Of a stretch of DNA of 8,847 bases, positions 1-7,070 are shown piece by piece. The position numbers and the translations under genes were made by a program. Source of the DNA: an uncultured Helcococcus sp. (GTDB lineage Bacteria > Bacillota > Clostridia > Tissierellales > Peptoniphilaceae); NCBI GenBank assembly GCA_947253305.1, contig CAMXYZ010000041.1:1-8847 (forward strand), read 5' to 3'. Under the pieces are notes generated by a model. It ran no database searches. It was not told the origin of the DNA and saw nothing but the letters and a program-made list of their open reading frames with translations. Numbering within the stretch: position 1 is the stretch's first letter; every line of letters begins with the position of its first letter.

Positions 1-45
1 GATTGCCTCTTGTCTCGTGGGCTCGGAGATGTGTATAAGAGACAG
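1..45. other. Nextera i7 adapter contamination at contig end
   Basis: This is sequencing-library DNA, not genome. Bases 12-26 read GTCTCGTGGGCTCGG and bases 27-45 read AGATGTGTATAAGAGACAG, which is the Nextera read-2 transposon adapter ending in the 19-base mosaic end. Upstream, GAT (1-3) matches the tail of the P7 primer, and TGCCTCTT (4-11) is the reverse complement of AAGAGGCA, the Nextera i7 index N711. It is best explained as adapter read-through from a short insert that was not trimmed before assembly. The adapter happens to stay open in the frame of the downstream gene and adds the spurious peptide MSRGLGDVYKRQ from a TTG at base 10. Genome sequence starts at base 46. Confidence 0.98.
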
Positions 46-990
46 CCTTCTTCTTATGAAATGAGTTTTTCATGGCATCCAGAAGAACTCAATGCCTATA
101 ATGAAGGATTTCCTGAAGATGTTCATATATTTTTCACTGGAAGAAAAGTGTGTTCTCCAGTAAATAAATTTGATATAGATGAGCTAAAGACTAAACAAAT
201 ATCAGAAGAATTTGGTGGTAAAGGGAATAAAAGAAGAGACCCATTTTTCTGGTTAAATTGGCCTGTAAATGATATAGATAGCAATTATAGAAAACTTTAT
301 ATGGGAATGGGAGAATTACTAGAAAATGATGTTGATAATATCGTCGGTCTAGTTACAAATCCAATGCAAGAAGCACATCCTTCTAAAGTTGCGATATTTG
401 CTGTATCTGATTACGCATGGAATGTCAAAGATTTCGATTATAAGAAATCATGGGAAGATTCATTTAAATATATCGACGAATATGGATATGAAGAATTAAG
501 GATAATCGCTTCACATATGACTAATCAAAATGAAAAAGGTATTCAAGAATTAGAAGAATCTCCAGACTTCAAAAGACTACAAGTTAAGCTCGATAAAGTA
601 CTTGAAGATAATTTAGTTGACGAAATCAAACCAGTATTTAATGAATTAAAAGACAAATTCGAAGAAATAATTAAATCCATAGATAGATATTACAATATAT
701 CTAGATATGAAGAATTAAAATCGGAGATGAGACCTTATAATCTTGCATTAAAAGAATTATTGCTTTCAGGAGTATATTATATTGACGCTTTTGGAGCGCT
801 TGAAGAAGGTCAAAAAGAGATAGGATTGATGCTATTTGATAAAGCATCTTTCTATAATGAAAAATATGCTTATCATCCAATTAATGCCGATCCAAAAACT
901 AATAGGAATATGATGAAATCGGAAACTTCTAAATTAAGGATAGAACCAATTATTGAAAAAATCAGAAATTATTTAGATAGAATATTTGCA
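46..990 (+). repeat. GH84 plus helical tail, copy 1 (partial) of intragenic duplication
   Basis: This protein-level repeat matches bases 3241-4191 of the same gene. Shared features in the same order are a FTG motif, RRDPxFWLNWPVNDID, an MGxGE segment, TNPxxE, a DYAWN motif, SWxDSxKYI, an LEES stretch, a PYxLxL helix and a final helix ending near IREYL/IRNYLDRI. The DNA is also recognisably similar around 231-279 and 3412-3460. Binding residues equivalent to those of copy 2 are kept (W81, N83, D88), so this copy is probably a working glycosidase. Its catalytic Asp pair would lie in the missing upstream part and cannot be checked here. Confidence 0.85.
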
Positions 991-3900
991 AATAAGAGTA
1001 ATTTATCTAAACAAGAAATTATATTTGCTACTGGGTATAAAAATTCAAAATCATATAGAATACCAGCTCTTTATGAGACAAATAAAGGGACTTTATTAGC
1101 TTTTGCAGATAAAAGAAATGATCATCAATTTGATTGGGGGAATATAGATTTAGTACTTAGAAGAAAAGAGAAAAATGATAAGGATTTTGGCGATTTAATC
1201 ACTATCATAGATTACGAAAGCAAAGATACGGAAGAGATGCCTGAGGATGCGTATTGGCCGATTGATTTAGATATTGGAGATAAGTCTGCATTTGTAATAG
1301 ATCCAGTAGTAGTTCAATCAAATAAAACTAATAGAATATTTGCACTAGTTACGGAATTCCCAGAGTCTAAAGGATTTTTTAGTATAAAGGAAAAGGGAAA
1401 TGACCATATAGAAATTGATGGCAAAGATTATTTAGAATTATTAGATAGAGAAAATAATATTCACTATATAAAAGAAAATAAAATATACACACTTGAAGGG
1501 GATTTTACTGGTTATACTGTGGTGGATTCAGAAAAACAACCATTCAAGGATAAAGGTGCCTTATACAAAGATGGTGTAAAAGTAGGAAATATCTTATTAA
1601 AAGATTCAGATTTTACAATAAGACAAAGTTCACATATCACAGTGACATATTCTGACGACGATGGAAGAACATGGTCAAAACCAGAGATTATAACATCACA
1701 AGTTAAAGATAAGAATATGAAGTTTATGGGAGTTGCTCCTGGGAGAGGTATCTATACTAAGAATAATAGAATAATAATTCCCGCTTATTTTACAAATGAA
1801 TATGATAGACAATCTTCTTGTGTAATTTATTCTGATGATGAAGGAAAGACATGGAAGAGAAGTAAATCTGTAAATCATAATCGTATAGTTAATAATGAAA
1901 AAGTTGATGATTTCAAAGAATTTAATTGGTTCTATCAAACCGGAGAATGTCAAGTTGTAGAACTTGATAATGGAGACATAAAATTAATCTTAAGAAATCA
2001 ATTCCATGGTAGACCGGAAAAACTTCAAATTGCAACTTCATATGATGGTGGAGAAACATTTGATTCTAATATTGAAGATATGCCATTTAAGACGCAGTCC
2101 AATTGTGAATTATCTATTATAAAGACTCATCACGAAGGAAAAGAATATATATTATTATCATCTCCATCTTCATACGATACAAACGAAAGATGGGATGGTA
2201 GAGTTCATCTTTTAGAAGTTGTAGATGGCAAGTTTAAATATATTAAATCAAAATATATTAATTTTGGAATGTTCTGGTATTCCTCAATTAGTAATTATAA
2301 AGATAGATTTGCGATTTTATATGAGGGTGGCTATAGCCTAAAACACAAAGAAATGAATATTATGTATAGGGAGTTTAACATGGAATATTTATTAGAGAAT
2401 GAAGAAGTTCTGAGATATGAAATATATCCAAAACCACAAGAAGTAAAATACAGATTTAGATCTACATATCTAGATAAAAAATTCTATATTGAAGGAAATA
2501 ATATAGAAGAATCAACTATTTCTAAATTAAAAGAAATAATTGAAAATAATGGATTTGAATTATCAAATAATAAAGAAGATTCAATTGTAATCAACTTATT
2601 CTATGATGATAAATTTGAAAATACTGATGAGTATATCTTGGATATTGAAGAGGATAATATCGATATAATTGCAAGCGATGAGAATTCAGTATATTATGCA
2701 GTGATGACTTTTGACTTAATACTTAGTCAAAGTAAATCCTTTTTAAGAAATCTAAGGATTCACGATTTCTCAAGTCAGAAGATTAGAGGAATTATCGAAG
2801 GATATTATGGAATTCCATATACTCAAGAAATTAGAGCTGATTTAATGAAGTTCATATCAAGATTTAAGGGGAATGCATTCATTTATGCTCCAAAGGATGA
2901 CCCATATCATAGGGAAAAATGGTACGAATTATATCCTGAATATGAATTGGAAGAATATAGAGAATTAGGACGATTAGGAGATAAAATCAAAACTAGATTT
3001 GTTTGGACCATATCTCCATTCAAGAAGGATTCAAATCCTATTGACGAGGATAATTATGAATCAACAATTCCAATTTTACTAAGAAAACTCGATCAAATGT
3101 ATGATATCGGAATTAGACAATTTGGTGTATTAGGAGATGATGTAGGAGCTCTTCCAAAAGATGTAGTTGTTAAGGTTATGAATAAGGTGAGTGAATGGGC
3201 AAAGACAAAAGAAGAAAGGGTGTATGATTTTGTATTCGTACCGGAAGGCTATGTACTTGCAGATTGGGGCTTTAGACCAGATGAATTAGATTTATATTCA
3301 GAAAAATTCCCTAAAGATATACAGATTATGTTTACTGGGGATCAGACATGTGCGCCAATTACTAAATCTACTGTTCAAGACTTTAAGCATAGAGAGACAG
3401 GATTAGAAGAGAGAAGAGATCCTCTATTCTGGTTAAACTGGCCAGTTAATGATATTGACAGAACTACTTTTAGAAGATTATTCATGGGTAAAGGTGAAGT
3501 CTTACATCCAGATGTAGAGAATTTAGTTGGTACATTAACTAATCCACTTGAAGAAGGTTATGCTTCAATGGTAGCAGCTTTTGCAATATGTGATTATGCA
3601 TGGAATACAAGAGGATTTGATTCTGATAAATCATGGAGAGATTCTATGAAATATATTGAAGAAAATGCAACTAATGAATTCTTTGAAATTTGTAAACATA
3701 TGTCTAATACTAATGCTTCAGGAACAAATGATGATAATGGCGGGATACCAGATTTGGAAGAGTCTGAAGAACTTAAGGAATGGATTGAACTTTTCGAAGA
3801 AAATATGGGTTCAGATAATATACATCAATATAGATTCCCAATATTCAAATTGAAAAGTGAATATGAAAATATTGCAAATTCAGTAGACATATATTTGAGT

Positions 3901-4194
3901 GAAGCATCAAATATTAAATTAATGAAACAAATCACACCATATGCGTTAAATCTTAGAGACAAATCATTAGCTGCTGTCTATATGTTAGAGGCTTTAGAGG
4001 CATATAAGAAAAAAGAGGAAAGATCAAAGGCGTTATTTAATAAGGCTTTAGAATTATTAAATGAAAGCGATAAACACGAAGTATTTACAAAAACTTCAGA
4101 ATTTCCAGCTAAGACTCTAAAGGCTGAATCTGGCACATATAGAATAAATAAGAATATAGCGAAGATAAGAGAATATTTACAAAAACACCTATAA
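46..4194 (+). CDS. Multidomain glycosidase GH84-GH33 sialidase-GH20b-GH84, 5'-truncated
   Basis: Residue n is the codon at 10+3(n-1), so the real protein starts at residue 13. Residues 13-152 are the C-terminal half of a GH84 beta-N-acetylglucosaminidase domain (FWLNWPVNDID at 80-90), followed by helices to about 327. Residues 335-795 are a complete GH33 sialidase closest, from memory, to pneumococcal NanA: RIP arginine R350, acid/base D375 in DWG, E646, R662, R727, nucleophile Y757, and Asp-boxes at 548-555, 608-615 and 677-684. Residues 803-925 resemble the GH20b domain that precedes GH84. Residues 926-1213 are a full GH84 domain with GYYG at 931, APKDDPYH at 960, catalytic D1043-D1044 and substrate-binding W1141, N1143 and D1148. 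A helical region runs to 1394. The expected activities are release of sialic acid and of beta-GlcNAc. The start, any signal peptide and the first catalytic Asp pair lie upstream of the contig end. No C-terminal anchor, LPXTG or transmembrane segment is seen, so the cell location is unknown. No start codon can be assigned. Confidence 0.93.
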   Translation, partial: PSSYEMSFSWHPEELNAYNEGFPEDVHIFFTGRKVCSPVNKFDIDELKTKQISEEFGGKGNKRRDPFFWLNWPVNDIDSNYRKLYMGMGELLENDVDNIVGLVTNPMQEAHPSKVAIFAVSDYAWNVKDFDYKKSWEDSFKYIDEYGYEELRIIASHMTNQNEKGIQELEESPDFKRLQVKLDKVLEDNLVDEIKPVFNELKDKFEEIIKSIDRYYNISRYEELKSEMRPYNLALKELLLSGVYYIDAFGALEEGQKEIGLMLFDKASFYNEKYAYHPINADPKTNRNMMKSETSKLRIEPIIEKIRNYLDRIFANKSNLSKQEIIFATGYKNSKSYRIPALYETNKGTLLAFADKRNDHQFDWGNIDLVLRRKEKNDKDFGDLITIIDYESKDTEEMPEDAYWPIDLDIGDKSAFVIDPVVVQSNKTNRIFALVTEFPESKGFFSIKEKGNDHIEIDGKDYLELLDRENNIHYIKENKIYTLEGDFTGYTVVDSEKQPFKDKGALYKDGVKVGNILLKDSDFTIRQSSHITVTYSDDDGRTWSKPEIITSQVKDKNMKFMGVAPGRGIYTKNNRIIIPAYFTNEYDRQSSCVIYSDDEGKTWKRSKSVNHNRIVNNEKVDDFKEFNWFYQTGECQVVELDNGDIKLILRNQFHGRPEKLQIATSYDGGETFDSNIEDMPFKTQSNCELSIIKTHHEGKEYILLSSPSSYDTNERWDGRVHLLEVVDGKFKYIKSKYINFGMFWYSSISNYKDRFAILYEGGYSLKHKEMNIMYREFNMEYLLENEEVLRYEIYPKPQEVKYRFRSTYLDKKFYIEGNNIEESTISKLKEIIENNGFELSNNKEDSIVINLFYDDKFENTDEYILDIEEDNIDIIASDENSVYYAVMTFDLILSQSKSFLRNLRIHDFSSQKIRGIIEGYYGIPYTQEIRADLMKFISRFKGNAFIYAPKDDPYHREKWYELYPEYELEEYRELGRLGDKIKTRFVWTISPFKKDSNPIDEDNYESTIPILLRKLDQMYDIGIRQFGVLGDDVGALPKDVVVKVMNKVSEWAKTKEERVYDFVFVPEGYVLADWGFRPDELDLYSEKFPKDIQIMFTGDQTCAPITKSTVQDFKHRETGLEERRDPLFWLNWPVNDIDRTTFRRLFMGKGEVLHPDVENLVGTLTNPLEEGYASMVAAFAICDYAWNTRGFDSDKSWRDSMKYIEENATNEFFEICKHMSNTNASGTNDDNGGIPDLEESEELKEWIELFEENMGSDNIHQYRFPIFKLKSEYENIANSVDIYLSEASNIKLMKQITPYALNLRDKSLAAVYMLEALEAYKKKEERSKALFNKALELLNESDKHEVFTKTSEFPAKTLKAESGTYRINKNIAKIREYLQKHL
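3241..4191 (+). repeat. GH84 plus helical tail, copy 2 of intragenic duplication
   Basis: This is the counterpart of bases 46-990, covering the second half of the complete GH84 domain and the C-terminal helical region. Identity is strong only around the active-site WLNWPVND segment and drops in the helical tail, which suggests an old duplication rather than a recent one. This copy also has a short Asn/Gly-rich insertion (residues about 1232-1246) between the catalytic domain and the helices that copy 1 lacks. Confidence 0.85.
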
Positions 4195-4214
4195 GATGGC
4201 TAATTTTACAAGTT

Positions 4215-4230
4215 ATGAAAATATTTTCAT
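4215..4230. promoter_or_regulatory. Perfect 16-bp palindrome, candidate operator
   Basis: ATGAAAATATTTTCAT is its own reverse complement, lying 21 bases after the glycosidase stop codon and about 54 bases upstream of the -35 box of the transporter promoter. It could be a binding site for a dimeric regulator. It is AT-rich, so chance occurrence in this genome is a real alternative. It is not followed by a T-run on the + strand, which argues against a rho-independent terminator. Confidence 0.35.
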
Positions 4231-4245
4231 TAAAAAAGAAACTTA

Positions 4246-4260
4246 GTTCATTTTTTGAAC
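4246..4260. promoter_or_regulatory. Inverted repeat GTTCA-N5-TGAAC, candidate operator
   Basis: The 5-bp arms GTTCA and TGAAC are separated by five T residues, about 24 bases upstream of the -35 box. An outer pair, TTAGTT at 4243-4248 and AACTAA at 4266-4271, gives a second, partly overlapping dyad. The position suits a regulator site for the downstream operon. As an RNA hairpin it would be weak and lacks a trailing U-run, so I do not call a terminator. Confidence 0.3.
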
Positions 4261-4283
4261 AAATTAACTAATATTTGCTATCG

Positions 4284-4312
4284 TTGTCAAAAAAAAGTTT
4301 ATGTAATAAAAT
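4284..4312 (+). promoter_or_regulatory. Sigma-A-type promoter of transporter operon
   Basis: A -35 box TTGTCA (4284-4289) is separated by exactly 17 bases from a -10 box TAAAAT (4307-4312), with a poly-A tract in the spacer. The -10 box ends 33 bases before the ATG of the ATPase gene, leaving room for a start site near 4319 and a short leader. The boxes, the bases just upstream (TATCG) and the bases after the -10 (ATATATGAGAA) closely resemble the promoter in front of the binding-protein gene at 8084-8112. Confidence 0.75.
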
Positions 4313-4335
4313 ATATATGAGAACAATTAGAAAAT

Positions 4336-4341
4336 AGGAGG
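4336..4341 (+). promoter_or_regulatory. Ribosome binding site for ABC ATPase
   Basis: AGGAGG lies four bases upstream of the ATG at 4346. It is a full match to the anti-Shine-Dalgarno core and fixes the start codon. Confidence 0.8.
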
Positions 4342-4345
4342 AAAT

Positions 4346-5446
4346 ATGGCAACACTGAATTTAAAAAATATAGATAAAGTGTATGATAATGGATTCCAGG
4401 CAGTATATAATTTTAATTTAGATATTGAAGATAAAGAATTCATAGTATTCGTTGGGCCTTCGGGTTGTGGTAAATCAACAACATTGCGTATGATTGCTGG
4501 ACTTGAAGAGATTAGTGGAGGAGAGCTATATATAAATGATAGATTAGTTAATGATATGCCTCCAAAAGAAAGAAATATTGCTATGGTATTCCAATCATAT
4601 GCGCTATACCCACATATGTCAGTTTATGATAACTTAGCATTTGGACTAAAACTTCAAAAATTTAGTAAAGAAGTTATTGATGAAAAAGTTAAGAATGCAG
4701 CTAGAATTCTAGAAATAGAAGAGTTATTAGATAGAAAACCAAAGCAACTTTCTGGTGGTCAAAGACAAAGGGTTGCTTTAGGTAGAGCTATAGTTAGAGA
4801 TGCGGATGTATTCTTAATGGATGAGCCTCTGTCAAACTTAGATGCTAAATTAAGAGTACAGATGAGATCTGAACTGATCCAATTACATAGAAGACTAGGT
4901 ACAACAACCATCTATGTAACCCACGACCAAACAGAAGCTATGACAATGGCGTCAAGAATCGTTGTAATGGATCGTGGATATGTACAACAAATAGGTACAC
5001 CAAAAGAAATCTATAGCGCACCAGTTAATAAATTCGTCGCATCATTTATAGGTTCACCAGCTATGAACTTTATAGAAGGTAGGATCGAGAATGGAAGTTT
5101 TGTAGCTGGAGACTTATCTTTCAAATTGCCAAGCCGTAAAGCTCATATTGCAAAAGAATATGATGGTAAAGAAGTTTTTTTAGGAATTAGACCTGAAGAA
5201 TTAAGATTAAAAGAATATAATTTAGAAGAATTTGAAGAGTCTGTAGAATTTGAAATGGATGTTACAGTTTCTGAATTATTAGGACATGAATATATTCTAC
5301 ATGGTACAATTGCTGGACAAAAAGTTGTATCAAAGATTAATATTGATGTTGATAAATTTGACGACACTAAACAAAAATATCAAATTATAGTAGATGAAAG
5401 CAAATTAAATATATTTGATAAAGATACAGAAATGAGACTTGTTTAA
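4346..5446 (+). CDS. ugpC: Sugar ABC transporter ATP-binding protein, UgpC/MsmX type
   Basis: This is a complete 366-residue ATPase that powers carbohydrate import by binding the permease pair at the inner face of the membrane. All nucleotide-binding motifs are intact: Walker A GPSGCGKST (37-45), Q-loop Q83, signature LSGGQ (135-139), Walker B VFLMDE (155-160), D-loop SNLD (163-166) and switch H193. Residues from about 235 form the TOBE/MalK-like C-terminal domain (GIRPEEL at 280-286) typical of this group, and the length is normal. The start is fixed by an AGGAGG site. It is the first gene of the cluster, directly behind the promoter at 4284-4312, and its stop codon overlaps the next start. 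The symbol reflects the family name used in annotation; it does not imply glycerol-3-phosphate as substrate. LplB/YtcP-class importers often rely on a shared ATPase encoded elsewhere, so a linked copy suggests a dedicated energy supplier. Confidence 0.95.
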   Translation: MATLNLKNIDKVYDNGFQAVYNFNLDIEDKEFIVFVGPSGCGKSTTLRMIAGLEEISGGELYINDRLVNDMPPKERNIAMVFQSYALYPHMSVYDNLAFGLKLQKFSKEVIDEKVKNAARILEIEELLDRKPKQLSGGQRQRVALGRAIVRDADVFLMDEPLSNLDAKLRVQMRSELIQLHRRLGTTTIYVTHDQTEAMTMASRIVVMDRGYVQQIGTPKEIYSAPVNKFVASFIGSPAMNFIEGRIENGSFVAGDLSFKLPSRKAHIAKEYDGKEVFLGIRPEELRLKEYNLEEFEESVEFEMDVTVSELLGHEYILHGTIAGQKVVSKINIDVDKFDDTKQKYQIIVDESKLNIFDKDTEMRLV

Positions 5447-6099
5447 TGAATTATCACAAGTTCGTCGAATGGTTTTTTGATGTAGGTGAGAAAGTATTAG
5501 CTTATGTAATAAATATATTTTATTTAACAATACTCGCTTTACCATTAATATTGGTAGACTCTGTAATTAAAGAAAGTATAGACAGCATACCTTTATTATT
5601 TATACCATTAACAGCATTATATGCCATGGGCCTTAAATCATTAATCTATGCGTTTTACATGATATATTTCAAAAATAGGATATATTACGAGCCTTTTTTC
5701 ATTAGATCATTAATAGACGGATTTTTTAAGAAATATATTTATTATTTATTTTCAATAGCATTATTGTATTTTGGATTAACAAGCACAAGTATATTGATGA
5801 CAAATATTAGTGGATGGTTCTTAATATTATTTTTTATGATAATATTATTTGTTCTATCACATTTAATATTCACAACTATACAGTTTGCTCTATATGAAAA
5901 AAATAGCATGAGAAATATTATAAATAACTCAATAATATTGTCTTTTTCATATGGAGTTCTGACTTTAGGACTTGTTATCATACTTGCAGGAATAATATAC
6001 TATTATCCAATCAATGCATTTCTAATAGTTACAATTGGATTACCTGCATACTCAATATTATTAATACTAGTACAAAAAATTATTGAAAAAAGAAACTAA
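5446..6099 (+). CDS. DUF624/YesL-like membrane protein
   Basis: A 217-residue, very hydrophobic protein with about six predicted membrane segments by eye (residues about 17-39, 48-73, 97-119, 121-146, 166-188 and 189-210) and a basic C-terminus (KIIEKRN). The segment IPLTALYAMGLKSLIYAF, followed by a loop with FIRSLIDGFFKKYIYYLF, resembles the PxTA...FxxxFKxN pattern of DUF624 (YesL) proteins. Those are around 200 residues long and are commonly encoded beside LplB/YtcP-type sugar transporters. The gene sits exactly in such a cluster. Its ATG shares one base with the ATPase stop codon (TAATG) and there is only a weak ribosome binding site, so translation is probably coupled to the ATPase. The function of the family is not established; an accessory or regulatory role in transport is an inference. 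The family assignment rests on pattern and context, not on a search. Confidence 0.7.
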   Translation: MNYHKFVEWFFDVGEKVLAYVINIFYLTILALPLILVDSVIKESIDSIPLLFIPLTALYAMGLKSLIYAFYMIYFKNRIYYEPFFIRSLIDGFFKKYIYYLFSIALLYFGLTSTSILMTNISGWFLILFFMIILFVLSHLIFTTIQFALYEKNSMRNIINNSIILSFSYGVLTLGLVIILAGIIYYYPINAFLIVTIGLPAYSILLILVQKIIEKRN

Positions 6100-6114
6100 C
6101 AGAAATGAGGAAAT

Positions 6115-7062
6115 ATGAATAAAAATAAAAAAATGAATAAGGATAAATTGAAAAGAAATATTCAATTGTCCTGGTTCACCATTCCAGGTGTAATCTGGTT
6201 AGCTGTTTTTGCATATTTACCAATGTTTGGTCTTATCTTAGCTTTTAAAGACTATAAAAATACAACAGGTAATTTCTTCACTTCACTTTTTAATAGTGAT
6301 TGGACCTTGAAGAACTTTGATATATTTTTTAAGACAAACGATGCATGGATGGTTACTAGAAACACAATAGGATATAATATTATATTTATTATACTTAATA
6401 TAATAGTTCCGCTATTGGTCGCTATTATGTTACATGAAATGTTAAACCAAAGAGGTGCGAAGATATATCAAACTGCAACATTCTTACCATATTTCTTATC
6501 TTGGGTAGTTATTTCATACTCAATATATGCAATATTGGCTCCAGAAGTTGGTTTATTCAATCAAATTAGAGCATCCTTGGGACTAGATACAGTGTCATAT
6601 TATAGAAATCCGAGATATTGGCCATTTATATATGTATTCTTAAATACTTGGAAGAGCTTAGGTTATAACACAGTTATTTATTTAGCTGCTTTATCGGGTA
6701 TTGATAAATCGCTTTATGAAGCGGCTTCTATCGATGGGGCATCAAAATGGCAACAAACAAGATACATTACGATTCCACTGTTAAGACCAGTTGTTACTAT
6801 AATCTTTATATTAGCACTTGGTGGAATATTTAGATCAGACTTCGGTTTGTTCTTCCACGTACCAAATACAGGTGGTGGAGCTGCAACATTGAGGGAAGTT
6901 TCAGAAGTTATTGATACTTATACATATAAGTTGCTGGTTCAAAGTCAAAACTTAAAACAATCTGCAGCGATAGGATTCTTCCAATCAGTAGTTGGATTTA
7001 TATTGATATTTACTGCGAATAAGATAGTTAAACGATATGATCCAGAAAGATCAATATTCTAG
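6115..7062 (+). CDS. Carbohydrate ABC transporter permease, LplB type
   Basis: A complete 315-residue inner-membrane permease, one half of the heterodimeric channel of a CUT1-type sugar importer. It shows six membrane segments, beginning at about residue 20 (WFTIPGVIWLAVFAYLPMFG). The EAA loop that docks the ATPase is clear: EAASIDGASKWQQTRYITIP at 202-221. The extended loop GGGAATLREVSEVIDTYTYK and the C-terminal YDPERSIF are typical of the LplB (COG4209) group rather than MalF. The start is supported by GAGG at 6107-6110; the in-frame Met at residue 7 has no suitably spaced site. It follows the DUF624-like gene by 15 bases and precedes its partner permease by 8 bases. The substrate cannot be read from the permease. 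Related LplB-class systems carry complex oligosaccharides, for example N-glycan import in pneumococcus and pectin fragments in Bacillus. Confidence 0.92.
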   Translation: MNKNKKMNKDKLKRNIQLSWFTIPGVIWLAVFAYLPMFGLILAFKDYKNTTGNFFTSLFNSDWTLKNFDIFFKTNDAWMVTRNTIGYNIIFIILNIIVPLLVAIMLHEMLNQRGAKIYQTATFLPYFLSWVVISYSIYAILAPEVGLFNQIRASLGLDTVSYYRNPRYWPFIYVFLNTWKSLGYNTVIYLAALSGIDKSLYEAASIDGASKWQQTRYITIPLLRPVVTIIFILALGGIFRSDFGLFFHVPNTGGGAATLREVSEVIDTYTYKLLVQSQNLKQSAAIGFFQSVVGFILIFTANKIVKRYDPERSIF

Positions 7063-7068
7063 GAGGGG
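7061..7068 (+). promoter_or_regulatory. Ribosome binding site overlapping upstream stop codon
   Basis: AGGAGGGG starts inside the TAG stop codon of the LplB-type permease gene (7060-7062) and ends two bases before the ATG at 7071, with its AGGAGG core ending four bases before that ATG. The overlap ties translation of the second permease closely to termination on the first, as expected for subunits made in equal amounts. Confidence 0.75.
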
Positions 7069-7070
7069 AA

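Noticed and set aside
10..45. Possible true start codon (TTG at base 10) of the glycosidase gene
   Set aside because: The bases are synthetic adapter. No ribosome binding site is present, and the protein begins in the middle of a GH84 domain.
1696..1953. Minus-strand open frame inside the sialidase region (85 codons)
   Set aside because: It is a shadow of the sialidase coding frame on the other strand. It overlaps two regions with clear sialidase motifs and has no recognisable domain.
3656..3853. Plus-strand open frame of 65 codons in an alternative frame of the second GH84 module
   Set aside because: It overlaps the conserved glycosidase frame, has no independent ribosome binding site of note, and shows low-complexity composition expected from a shifted AT-rich frame.
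4230..4256. Possible rho-independent terminator formed by the A-run near 4232 and T-run near 4251
   Set aside because: The stem would be almost entirely A-U with internal mismatches and only about three further pairs near the loop. That is too weak to call.
5142..5981. Minus-strand open frames at 5143-5367 and 5742-5981
   Set aside because: Both are antisense shadows of the ABC ATPase C-terminus and the DUF624-like membrane protein, with no start-site signals or family resemblance.
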